Source: Clostridiales bacterium (lineage in GTDB: Bacteria > Bacillota > Clostridia > Christensenellales > Pumilibacteraceae). Taken from it: a stretch of 6,243 nucleotides of DNA. The stretch's first letter is position 1, and each line of letters starts with the position of its first letter. The position numbers and the translations under genes are program-made. Positions 1 through 4,915 of the stretch are shown piece by piece. The stretch lies in assembly GCA_029069015.1 (NCBI GenBank), contig JAIEBL010000075.1, forward strand, positions 1 to 6,243. The letters are read 5' to 3'. The notes beneath the pieces are model-generated. The model did not search any database. It was given only the letters and a program-made list of their open reading frames with translations, and was not told the origin of the DNA.

Positions 1-7
1 GAATTTG

Positions 8-23
8 TGTTTCACGTTGAACA
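8..23 (+). promoter_or_regulatory. parS: parS-like site 1
   Basis: The 16-mer TGTTTCACGTTGAACA differs from the Firmicutes parS consensus TGTTNCACGTGAAACA at one position when read on its other strand (TGTTCAACGTGAAACA). ParB dimers would bind it and load as CTP-dependent sliding clamps. The same 16-mer recurs, in reverse orientation, at 283-298. The recurrence and the nearby parB gene make chance unlikely. Confidence 0.8.
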
Positions 24-112
24 ATGAAAGATTTTAAGATAAAAAATCACTTTTTGTCTTTGCGGTAATTGTAGTGGCTTTGGAGCTGCTTTGAGTATAT
101 CGGCAGGAATTC

Positions 113-187
113 AATCTTCTGATAGACCCAGATTCTAAGTTCTGTAAAACCCGCTTTTGCAGAACAGTGACAGGGCAAAAGAAGATT
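113..187. repeat. Nested inverted repeat (long hairpin)
   Basis: Three nested stems can form. The outer stem is AATCTTCT (113-120) with AGAAGATT (180-187). Inside it, CCC (127-129) can pair with GGG (173-175). The apical hairpin has GTTCTGTAAAA (139-149) against TTTTGCAGAAC (155-165), 11 pairs with one G-T wobble and a five-base loop. Neither strand has a T-tract after it, so it is not an ordinary terminator. It could be a structured RNA or a DNA element of the parS/origin region. I do not recognise it as any known RNA family. Confidence 0.5.
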
Positions 188-190
188 TTT

Positions 191-209
191 GGGAATCATC
201 CGGATTCCC
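191..209. repeat. Perfect 7-bp inverted repeat
   Basis: GGGAATC (191-197) pairs perfectly with GATTCCC (203-209) around a five-base loop. Alternative partners exist. ATTCCCTG (204-211) can pair with CAGGAAT (104-110) with one bulged C, and ATCATCC (195-201) can pair with GGGTGAT (218-224) with one wobble. No T-tract follows on either strand. The mutually exclusive pairings suggest a folding element joined to the hairpin at 113-187, but its function is unknown. Confidence 0.45.
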
Positions 210-282
210 TGTAAACGGGGTGATGTGTAGCGAAAAAAACCGCGCCGTAAAAATGTTTCACGAAAATGGCGGATGTTTCACA

Positions 283-298
283 TGTTCAACGTGAAACA
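283..298 (-). promoter_or_regulatory. parS: parS-like site 2
   Basis: On the plus strand the site reads TGTTCAACGTGAAACA, one mismatch from TGTTNCACGTGAAACA. It is the exact reverse complement of site 1. An additional TGTTTCAC half-site sits just upstream at 274-281 and another at 254-261, so this is the densest ParB-like sequence cluster in the window. Confidence 0.82.
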
Positions 299-380
299 GT
301 AAAAACTTTTTTCCAACGGTATTTTAAGCCTGTTTTTAGGATGCGCATAAGTGTTTTTAGCGCTATTTTGCGCAAAACCG

Positions 381-396
381 TGTTTCACGTTAAACA
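381..396 (+). promoter_or_regulatory. parS: parS-like site 3
   Basis: TGTTTCACGTTAAACA is one base away from the fully palindromic parS TGTTTCACGTGAAACA (T for G at position 11). It is the closest match to the classical consensus in this window. Like the other three sites it has CACGTT, not CACGTG, at its centre. Confidence 0.85.
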
Positions 397-531
397 ACGA
401 AGAGGACGAAGGCATCATGGTTGGGGCATGAAGGGCACAATTTGGGCAGTATGCACGCGTATAGTATATGACTGTATAAGAACCTGTATTAGCTCCATAT
501 GTGCAGAGCCGTTGTATAAGTATTAGACATA

Positions 532-575
532 GAATAAAAGAAAAAGTGCTCCGCGTTGTTTAACGTGGAACACTT
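532..575 (-). terminator. Intrinsic terminator of parB
   Basis: Read on the minus strand, AAGTGTTCC pairs with GGAGCACTT (nine pairs, one G-U). After an A/C mismatch, CGTT pairs with AACG around the loop AAAC. The T-rich tail TTTTTCTTTTATT follows at once. It begins about 25 bases after the parB stop codon at 600-602. The geometry is that of a strong Rho-independent terminator. It overlaps parS-like site 4. Confidence 0.88.
557..572 (-). promoter_or_regulatory. parS: parS-like site 4, inside the parB terminator
   Basis: On the minus strand the site reads TGTTCCACGTTAAACA, one base from the Bacillus-type parS TGTTCCACGTGAAACA. It forms most of the left arm and the loop of the intrinsic terminator of parB. 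One sequence may therefore both end the parB transcript and recruit ParB protein. Confidence 0.8.
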
Positions 576-599
576 CCGAGTGTGTGGACTAAAAGGTAT

Positions 600-1508
600 T
601 TATTGCTCTTCGTTCTTCTTTTGCTCGCGCTCTAATAAATTGACCAATTCTACGATGCGATCCAAATCGTCGCGGTTATAGTAGTCAATATAGATGCGGC
701 CGCGACGATCGTTGCCGAGTGCCGAAACCTTCGTAGCAAAGGTGCGTTGCATGCGGGATATCAAATCTTTCAGCTCCATGCTTTGCTCAACCTTTTGCTT
801 TTCGGCTTTGGGCGTCAGGTAGGCTTTAACGACCTTTTCAAACTCGCGCACGGAAATCTTATTGTCGAGCGCGCTGTTGGCAAGTTTGAGCTGCGCCTCG
901 GCGTCGGGAACGACGACCAGGCAACGGGCATGTCCCGAACTCAGACGGCCTTCCGCCACCAAATCGATGACTGGCTGGCTGAGTGTCAGAAGACGCAGCG
1001 TGTTCGCGATCGCGGGGCGGCTCTTGCCGATACGGTCGGCGACTTCTTCTTGCGTGTACTTGTATTCATCCATGAGCTGCTTAATCGCGTTCGCCGTTTC
1101 GATGGGGTTCAGGTCTTCGCGTTGCAGGTTCTCGATCAGTGAGATTTCTTTGACCTGCTGCGGGGTGTAGTCCCGTACGAGTGCGGGGATGGTCAGGAGT
1201 CCCGCTTTCTTTGCCGCACGATACCGCCGTTCGCCCGCTATGATCATATAACGTTCGCCGCTTTTAACGAGGATAATGGGGGATATTACGCCGTGAATGC
1301 GAATCGAATTTACGAGCTCGGTCATCGCTGTCTCGTCGAACGTCTTACGGGGTTGGTTCACGTTCGGATCGATCAGACTCAACGAGATTTCTACGGGTGC
1401 ACCCTCTTGTGCATTGCCTTCCGTTTCTCTCTGCGCGTTCTCGTATTCCTCTTCTGTTCCCGACAACAGCGCGCTCAGTCCGCGCCCCAAACCGCCTTTC
1501 TTTGCCAT
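600..1508 (-). CDS. parB: Chromosome-partitioning protein ParB (Spo0J type)
   Basis: This 302-residue protein binds parS, loads as a CTP-dependent DNA clamp and, in the family, recruits SMC/condensin and stimulates ParA. Residues 6-15 (GLGRGLSALL) are the N-terminal ParA-activating motif. The CTP-binding domain spans about 40-132, with GERRYRAAK (92-100) and ENLQRED (126-132) as its signature boxes. The parS-reading helix-turn-helix is about 152-173, and residues 248-295 fit the C-terminal dimerisation domain. Length is normal for the family. The ATG at 1508 is chosen because AAAGGAGC (1516-1523) stands at correct spacing and the upstream extension overlaps the promoter. It has its own promoter and terminator. 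Unusually, no parA or rsmG precedes it; the upstream gene is an unrelated Xre-type regulator ending in a terminator. The parS-like sites beside it support ParB over the paralogue Noc, which reads a different site. Confidence 0.97.
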   Translation of the reverse strand: MAKKGGLGRGLSALLSGTEEEYENAQRETEGNAQEGAPVEISLSLIDPNVNQPRKTFDETAMTELVNSIRIHGVISPIILVKSGERYMIIAGERRYRAAKKAGLLTIPALVRDYTPQQVKEISLIENLQREDLNPIETANAIKQLMDEYKYTQEEVADRIGKSRPAIANTLRLLTLSQPVIDLVAEGRLSSGHARCLVVVPDAEAQLKLANSALDNKISVREFEKVVKAYLTPKAEKQKVEQSMELKDLISRMQRTFATKVSALGNDRRGRIYIDYYNRDDLDRIVELVNLLEREQKKNEEQ

Positions 1509-1545
1509 ACTTTTTGCTCCTTTACTCTTTTCAAGATTTGCCCCC

Positions 1546-1574
1546 ATTATACCGCAAAATCTCACCGCGGTCAA
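1546..1574 (-). promoter_or_regulatory. Sigma-A promoter of parB
   Basis: On the minus strand TTGACC (1569-1574) and a perfect TATAAT (1546-1551) are separated by exactly 17 bp. Transcription would begin near 1539, leaving a leader of about 30 bases that holds the AAAGGAGC ribosome site. This makes parB monocistronic. Confidence 0.88.
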
Positions 1575-1601
1575 CAATTTAGCCGCGGATTTTGTGCCAT
1601 A

Positions 1602-1650
1602 TTATGATGCATGATTTCATAACATTATATTAGTTATAAAAACATAACTA
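1602..1650. repeat. Cluster of AT-rich inverted repeats upstream of parB
   Basis: Two non-overlapping inverted repeats sit 28 to 76 bp upstream of the parB -35 box. TTATGA (1602-1607) is matched by TCATAA (1617-1622), and TAGTTAT (1631-1637) by ATAACTA (1644-1650), both perfect. The motif ATAAC/GTTAT occurs three times in all. No T-tracts follow in a terminator position. An operator for parB regulation is possible but unproven. Confidence 0.4.
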
Positions 1651-1756
1651 CTGCGAAAAGCAAGCTATTTTGCGGAAAAAGGGCGTAAAACGAGAAAAAC
1701 GACTTTTTCCGACACCCGAAAAACGGTCGGCAAAAACAACCGTCGGTAAAGCATAT

Positions 1757-1790
1757 AAAAAGAAAAAACTACGAATATATCGTAGTTTTT
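1757..1790 (-). terminator. Intrinsic terminator after the Xre-type gene
   Basis: CTACGA (1769-1774) and TCGTAG (1780-1785) form a perfect stem around ATATA, extended by A-T pairs on both sides. On the minus strand the stem is followed by TTTTTTCTTTTT. It lies about 50 bases after the stop codon of the regulator gene. The plus strand also ends in TTTTT, so it may work in both directions. It separates the regulator transcript from parB. Confidence 0.85.
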
Positions 1791-1841
1791 CGGCAATAGG
1801 AAAAGAAAAAAGTATGTGCACCGCTATGCGTATGGATCTTG

Positions 1842-2045
1842 TTATTCTTCGAGCCCCGCAAGGTAGTCTATGGAAACACCGAAAAATTGCGCCAACGCAA
1901 TCAACTTGGATAAGGTGGGTTCGCATTTATTCAGTTCCCACAAGCTGATAATCGATTTCCCCACGTCAAGCTCTTTTGCAAGCTGAATTTGACCGATGCT
2001 CTTTTCTTGCCGCAATAAGCGCAGTCTTTCCCCGAAACTTTCCAT
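1842..2045 (-). CDS. Xre/Cro-family DNA-binding regulator
   Basis: The product is a 67-residue single-domain helix-turn-helix protein of the Xre/Cro (HTH_3) type, a family of small dimeric repressors that bind short inverted repeats. The five-helix fold covers nearly the whole chain. Helices 2 and 3 lie at about residues 17-37 (from IGQIQLAKELDV through the recognition segment GKSIISLWE), and the C-terminal FGVSIDYLAG is characteristic. There is no second, ligand-binding or protease domain. The ATG at 2045 is chosen because GGGAG lies nine bases upstream; a longer reading from TTG at 2063 would swallow that ribosome site. It is transcribed away from the membrane-protein gene at 2240. The gap between them holds a perfect 19-bp inverted repeat at 2089-2107, repeated with one arm mismatch before the gene at 3521. 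I infer that this protein binds both; the target is not proven. Confidence 0.92.
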   Translation of the reverse strand: MESFGERLRLLRQEKSIGQIQLAKELDVGKSIISLWELNKCEPTLSKLIALAQFFGVSIDYLAGLEE

Positions 2046-2078
2046 ACCGTCATTCTCCCACAATTATGGGAAAAATAC

Positions 2079-2107
2079 TTGACTTCCCAGTATAATGGAA
2101 TTATACT
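2079..2107 (+). promoter_or_regulatory. Promoter of the six-span membrane protein gene
   Basis: TTGACT (2079-2084) and TATACT (2102-2107) are separated by 17 bp, a near-consensus sigma-A promoter. The expected start of transcription is near 2114, which gives a long leader of about 125 bases before the ATG at 2240. The sequence from AAAAAT before the -35 box to the -10 closely matches the promoter at 3465-3493. Confidence 0.85.
2089..2107. promoter_or_regulatory. Operator-like 8-3-8 inverted repeat, copy 1
   Basis: AGTATAATGGAATTATACT is a perfect inverted repeat with eight-base arms around GGA. It covers the spacer and the whole -10 box of the plus-strand promoter, and it contains a TATAAT on the minus strand. 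Position and symmetry fit a repressor operator. Its neighbour is an Xre-type regulator gene, the natural candidate to bind it. Confidence 0.75.
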
Positions 2108-2129
2108 AAACATGCCCAATGCTTGAAAA
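2100..2129 (-). promoter_or_regulatory. Possible promoter of the Xre-type gene
   Basis: On the minus strand TATAAT (2100-2105) is preceded, 18 bp upstream, by TTTTCA (2124-2129), a four-of-six match to the -35 consensus. The -10 lies in the right arm of the 19-bp inverted repeat. Binding there would block this promoter and the opposing one together, implying autoregulation. The -35 is weak, so the call is tentative. Confidence 0.45.
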
Positions 2130-2152
2130 GAGGTATGCGTGCGACATTTGTT

Positions 2153-2185
2153 TTTGCGATGCAGGGCTGCAAACGCAAACTTTTT
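2153..2185 (+). terminator. Possible leader attenuator hairpin
   Basis: In the leader of the membrane-protein gene, TTTGCG (2153-2158) pairs with CGCAAA (2174-2179), and TGCA (2160-2163) with TGCA (2168-2171), around the loop GGGC. The small internal loop is A against AA. The stem is followed after one C by TTTTT (2181-2185). This resembles an intrinsic terminator about 55 bases before the start codon, and could attenuate transcription. I see no convincing competing antiterminator. Confidence 0.4.
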
Positions 2186-2239
2186 CGGCAGGGGGAGCCA
2201 ATATAAAAACAGCAGAGAAAACGGTGTTCGGAGGGCAAA

Positions 2240-3361
2240 ATGGAAGAGGAAGAAATTCAGCACGAAGTGGCGCAAATGCACAAGAAAAAATGGATATGCT
2301 TTGCCATCGTGACGGCGGCTGTTGCCGTCTTGGTTGGTATATGCATCGGAATGAGCTATGTGTTTTACAAGACAAAGGTCAACCTCGATCACAATACAGG
2401 GTTTGTGTGGCTTGTCACGGCGGGAACGCTTTTGGGGTGTTACGCCCTTTTCGTGACGGTAGACACGCTGTCATATTATCATTCGATACCCATAAAGATG
2501 TTAAAAACGGTTTTGCGTGTGGGCGCGCTTGTCTGGTTGCTTATTCTCGATTTACTGTTGCTGTTGGTTTTGTCGGGAACAGGCGAAACCAATCCGTGGG
2601 TGATCGGACTGTTCAGCATGGATCTTTTAGGCAACGTACTGACTATACTTGCGTACTATTGGAATGAAAAAGTCAAAAAAACGGATTATAACGTAGATAG
2701 AGCCATGATATTTTCCAAGGGATATCCTTATATCCCGCTTGCTTCGCAGGTAATAGGTTATTTTTTGTCTGTTTTGTTTGCCTATTTGGGCAAAACGGTA
2801 CATTCCTTCTTTTACGGTGGGTTCGGCGCTGTTTTGTGTTTACTGGCGATTGTTGCGAGTATTGTTGTGTACTGTAAAAAATTCAAACGGCGTCGCGGGT
2901 ACGGGCGTCGTACATACAGCGGATCATATAGTTCGGGCAATGGTACAACGAAAAGTTCAAGCGGTGCCACAAATGATACCGAAGAGCGCAAAGCGGATGA
3001 GGGGCATAAAGTAGGCTATAGAAGAATGTCCGCTATTACGTTGCGCTCCAATGAATTCGTAGCATCATTGCCGATTGGTGTCGACCGTGTTGAATGGGTG
3101 AAAACACTATCCATAGGAAACAGCAATTACTGGGCTTCAAGCGGCAGCATTAGTTTTCGCGGCGGAATCAGATGCCATATCCGCAAAGAGAGTGAGGATT
3201 ATGCGGACGATTTGAGCGAACGGGTACTCAAAGATGTAATAAGTAACATCAAAAATGCCGCCGAACAAGTGTTGGATGACCTTGCCACCGAGTATCTCGG
3301 TTATGACCGCGGCTATACTTTTAATTGGGACGGTATGGGCTATTCCTATAAGATCGTGTAA
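2240..3361 (+). CDS. Six-span membrane protein with a cytosolic tail, function unknown
   Basis: I do not recognise this 373-residue protein. The first 16 residues are charged (MEEEE...HKKK). About six hydrophobic segments follow, near residues 17-42, 54-75, 91-112, 119-141, 166-184 and 190-211. A basic stop-transfer patch (KKFKRRRGYGRR, 213-224) precedes a Ser/Gly-rich linker (226-246) and a polar tail (about 255-373), which by the positive-inside rule should be cytosolic. The tail contains a helical stretch around 318-352 and ends in an aromatic-rich piece (YTFNWDGMGYSYKIV). No catalytic motif is evident. The ATG at 2240 has GGAGG five bases upstream. The gene has its own operator-bearing promoter and a long leader, and faces away from the Xre-type regulator. 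Its promoter is shared in design with the gene at 3521, so the two are probably coregulated. Confidence 0.9.
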   Translation: MEEEEIQHEVAQMHKKKWICFAIVTAAVAVLVGICIGMSYVFYKTKVNLDHNTGFVWLVTAGTLLGCYALFVTVDTLSYYHSIPIKMLKTVLRVGALVWLLILDLLLLLVLSGTGETNPWVIGLFSMDLLGNVLTILAYYWNEKVKKTDYNVDRAMIFSKGYPYIPLASQVIGYFLSVLFAYLGKTVHSFFYGGFGAVLCLLAIVASIVVYCKKFKRRRGYGRRTYSGSYSSGNGTTKSSSGATNDTEERKADEGHKVGYRRMSAITLRSNEFVASLPIGVDRVEWVKTLSIGNSNYWASSGSISFRGGIRCHIRKESEDYADDLSERVLKDVISNIKNAAEQVLDDLATEYLGYDRGYTFNWDGMGYSYKIV

Positions 3362-3464
3362 AGTAATTCTTATAAACGTTACCTACAGTTTTGATATAAA
3401 GCATATTCTGCTTCCTTCCATTTGTTGAATAGCACCTGTGCATCTCCGTAATAATGAAAAATGC

Positions 3465-3493
3465 TTGACGCCGCAGTATGGTGGAACTATACT
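3465..3493 (+). promoter_or_regulatory. Promoter of the zinc-ribbon membrane protein gene
   Basis: TTGACG (3465-3470) and TATACT (3488-3493) are 17 bp apart. The start of transcription would be near 3500, leaving a short leader that carries AGGAG (3509-3513). Around it the bases AAAAAT, CTTGAC, AGTAT, TGGAA and TATACT appear in the same order and spacing as at 2079-2107. Confidence 0.85.
3475..3493. promoter_or_regulatory. Operator-like inverted repeat, copy 2
   Basis: AGTATGGTGGAACTATACT has the same 8-GGA-8 layout as copy 1, with one mismatched arm position. The outer bases C (3474) and G (3494) add one more pair. Sixteen of 19 bases equal copy 1, and the element again overlaps the -10 box. 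This conserved placement suggests binding by the same repressor. Confidence 0.72.
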
Positions 3494-3520
3494 GAGGTTA
3501 CAAAGGCGAGGAGAAGAACT

Positions 3521-3850
3521 ATGATTTGCGGACATTGCGGGAAAAAAGTGGCGAAAGACACGATATTTTGCCCGTATTGCGACGAGCTGCTTCCGGAACG
3601 GAGTCTCCTTTACGGAGAAGAACATTCTTACAGAAAATTTAGCACGATGGCTCTCATGGGGTTTTTGTTTTCTTTTTTTGCAGCGTTGCCGGGGTTGATT
3701 TGTTGCTTGATAGCGTACAGACAATGCTACGATAAAAAATATAGGGGGAAGCGCTTAGCGGTGGCAGGTTTTACCATAAGCGTCATAAGAATAGCGGTAG
3801 AAGTGCTTTTATTTGTTTTCCTTAGTAGAGAGGTGTTCGGAATATTTTAA
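3521..3850 (+). CDS. Small zinc-ribbon, DUF4190-like membrane protein
   Basis: The 109-residue product begins with a zinc ribbon: CGHC (3-6) and CPYC (17-20), two CxxC knuckles that would hold one zinc ion. A short polar linker leads to two hydrophobic segments, about 41-66 and 80-105. They are joined by a basic loop whose sequence RGKRLAVAGF resembles the DUF4190 family, in which two membrane helices flank such a motif. The function of that family is not established; zinc-ribbon/two-helix proteins of this design are common in Clostridia. The ATG at 3521 is chosen because AGGAG lies seven bases upstream; a start at 3461 would read through the -35 and -10 boxes. It follows the six-span protein gene by 159 bases but has its own operator-bearing promoter, and it ends before a strong terminator. 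Confidence 0.9.
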   Translation: MICGHCGKKVAKDTIFCPYCDELLPERSLLYGEEHSYRKFSTMALMGFLFSFFAALPGLICCLIAYRQCYDKKYRGKRLAVAGFTISVIRIAVEVLLFVFLSREVFGIF

Positions 3851-3933
3851 TAGAAGAGGAAATGTGTCCGCCGTTTAAACCGACAAGGAGAAGGCTGCAG
3901 CGGGCAAATTGTTTCGATCAAATACGGTTATCG

Positions 3934-3966
3934 AAAAAAAGGAGCGCAAAGCTCCTTTTTTCTTTT
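3934..3966. terminator. Bidirectional intrinsic terminator
   Basis: GGAGC (3941-3945) and GCTCC (3951-3955) form a GC-rich stem, flanked by A7 on the left and T6-C-T4 on the right. A T-tract therefore follows the stem on both strands. It can end the zinc-ribbon gene on the plus strand and the dehydrogenase gene on the minus strand. A second hairpin, TTTCGAT (3912-3918) with ATCGAAA (3930-3936), overlaps its left edge. Confidence 0.9.
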
Positions 3967-4030
3967 CGCCGAAATTGCGGTTGTTGTCAATATGGTTTTA
4001 CAAAACTTTTTCCGAAAAAAAGCTTTTCTT

Positions 4031-4825
4031 TCAATGCAGATTATACTTGCACCCTACCATATAGCTGGAAAACTTTTCGGGTAAGATCTTCTGCGAAAGG
4101 TGGTAAGCTTTGTTTTTCATGCCTGCCGCAACCGAAAGGGGCGGCTTTTCGGCATTGAGCGCATTGAGGATTGTGCGCGCCACTTCGCTTGCTTCCATGC
4201 CGCCTTGTTCGATTTCGGCAAGGGCTACAACCGATTTTTCCAAGGTTTCGGCGTAAGTGCCCGCGTCTTCGGCCGTGTAGACTTTGCGTTTAAAGGTAAA
4301 GCGTGTCGCCGTGCCGCCCGGCAACACGGTCGTTGCATATACGCCGAACGGGTTGGTTTCCAGATTCAGCTCGCGGCAGAACATGGACAGCGCGGCCTTG
4401 GATGCGGAATAGAACGCGTCGTACGCAATGGGGAGCACCCCGCCGATCGAGCCGACGAGCACGATCCTCCCGAAATTCTGCTCGCGCATAACGGGCAAAA
4501 CGGTTTGCACGGCGTGGATCGCGCCGAAAAGATTGACGTCGAACAGATAGCGGTAGTCCTCGGCTTTTGCGTGCTCGACGGGCGCCGCCATCGAAAAGCC
4601 CGCGCTGTAAACGAGCGCGTCTACGCCGTTCTCGCTTGCTTTACGCAAAGCGCTCGTAAATGCGGCGGTGTCGGTGACGTCGGCTTTTAAGGACGTGATT
4701 TGTTCGTCGGGGCATTCGGTGCGCGAAATATTCGTCACGGAATGTCCGCGCCGCGCAAGCATTTGCGCCGTTGAAAGCCCGATGCCGCTACTTCCGCCTA
4801 CTACGATAATTTTCTTTGATTCCAT
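4031..4825 (-). CDS. Short-chain dehydrogenase/reductase (classical SDR)
   Basis: This 264-residue cytosolic enzyme should carry out NAD(P)-dependent oxidation or reduction of an alcohol or carbonyl group. The Rossmann glycine motif is VGGSSGIG (9-16), with V in place of the usual T. R35 just after the second strand hints at NADP(H). The NAG motif appears as SAG (74-76), the structural Asn is N98, and the catalytic residues are S126, Y139 and K143 (YSASK). Length is typical of the classical group. The substrate cannot be named. The ATG at 4825 is chosen because AGAGG stands seven bases upstream and the nucleotide fold starts at once. It is divergent from the phosphoesterase gene and shares a 172-base gap with it. 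A minus-strand TATAAT at 4906-4911 may be its -10 box, but no good -35 accompanies it. Its codons are richer in GCG, GCC and CGC than those of the 2240-3850 genes. Confidence 0.95.
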   Translation of the reverse strand: MESKKIIVVGGSSGIGLSTAQMLARRGHSVTNISRTECPDEQITSLKADVTDTAAFTSALRKASENGVDALVYSAGFSMAAPVEHAKAEDYRYLFDVNLFGAIHAVQTVLPVMREQNFGRIVLVGSIGGVLPIAYDAFYSASKAALSMFCRELNLETNPFGVYATTVLPGGTATRFTFKRKVYTAEDAGTYAETLEKSVVALAEIEQGGMEASEVARTILNALNAEKPPLSVAAGMKNKAYHLSQKILPEKFSSYMVGCKYNLH

Positions 4826-4885
4826 AATAATACCTCTTTTGCAAGTGTTTGCGGGAAAAACAAAAACTATGCGCCGGAAAAGCAT

Positions 4886-4915
4886 TTGACGCTACCCGAG
4901 TTTGCATTATATACT
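4886..4915 (+). promoter_or_regulatory. Probable promoter of the metallophosphoesterase gene
   Basis: TTGACG (4886-4891) is followed by TATACT (4910-4915) at 18 bp, or by TATATA (4908-4913) at 16 bp. Both are acceptable sigma-A layouts. The leader would be about 75 bases. The -10 region overlaps a minus-strand TATAAT, so the opposing gene may use the same AT-rich patch. Confidence 0.6.

Larger units (their letters stand above)
1..531. other. Gene-free parS region downstream of parB
   Basis: No credible gene lies in this stretch. All three plus frames entering from the left edge meet a stop within about 36 bases. All three minus frames that could leave at the left edge are closed by stops within the first 49 bases. 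The longest open frame (266-526) runs straight through two parS-like sites, lacks a ribosome site, and its product resembles no family I know. What the region does hold is three of the four parS-like 16-mers, extra TGTTTCAC half-sites, and several strong inverted repeats, each listed separately. I saw no DnaA box close to TTATCCACA, so I do not call it oriC, although parS clusters usually lie near the origin. Confidence 0.75.

Noticed and set aside
266..526. 86-codon open frame on plus in the parS region
   Set aside because: It reads through two parS-like sites, has no ribosome site, and its product has no recognisable fold or family.
1..599. Replication origin (oriC)
   Set aside because: The parS cluster suggests the origin is near, but no DnaA-box sequence close to TTATCCACA was found and dnaA/dnaN are absent from the window.
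1664..1745. Long-range pairing GGAAAAAG with CTTTTTCC, and ACGGT with ACCGT
   Set aside because: Both are A/T-rich or short stems with large loops, as expected by chance in this composition.
1648..1948. Open frames of 92 codons on both strands
   Set aside because: They cross the terminator at 1757-1790 and the 3' part of the Xre-type gene, have no ribosome sites, and are of low complexity.
2135..2206. 23-codon leader peptide gene
   Set aside because: The only candidate ribosome site is one base from the ATG, too close for normal initiation. It is mentioned only as part of the attenuator question.
3399..3413. Hairpin AAGCA/TGCTT after the six-span protein gene as a terminator
   Set aside because: The stem has only five pairs and no T-tract follows, so I do not call a terminator; part of the upstream transcript may run into the zinc-ribbon gene.
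3862..4158. 98-codon open frame on plus
   Set aside because: It reads across the bidirectional terminator and into the antisense of the dehydrogenase gene. No ribosome site precedes it.
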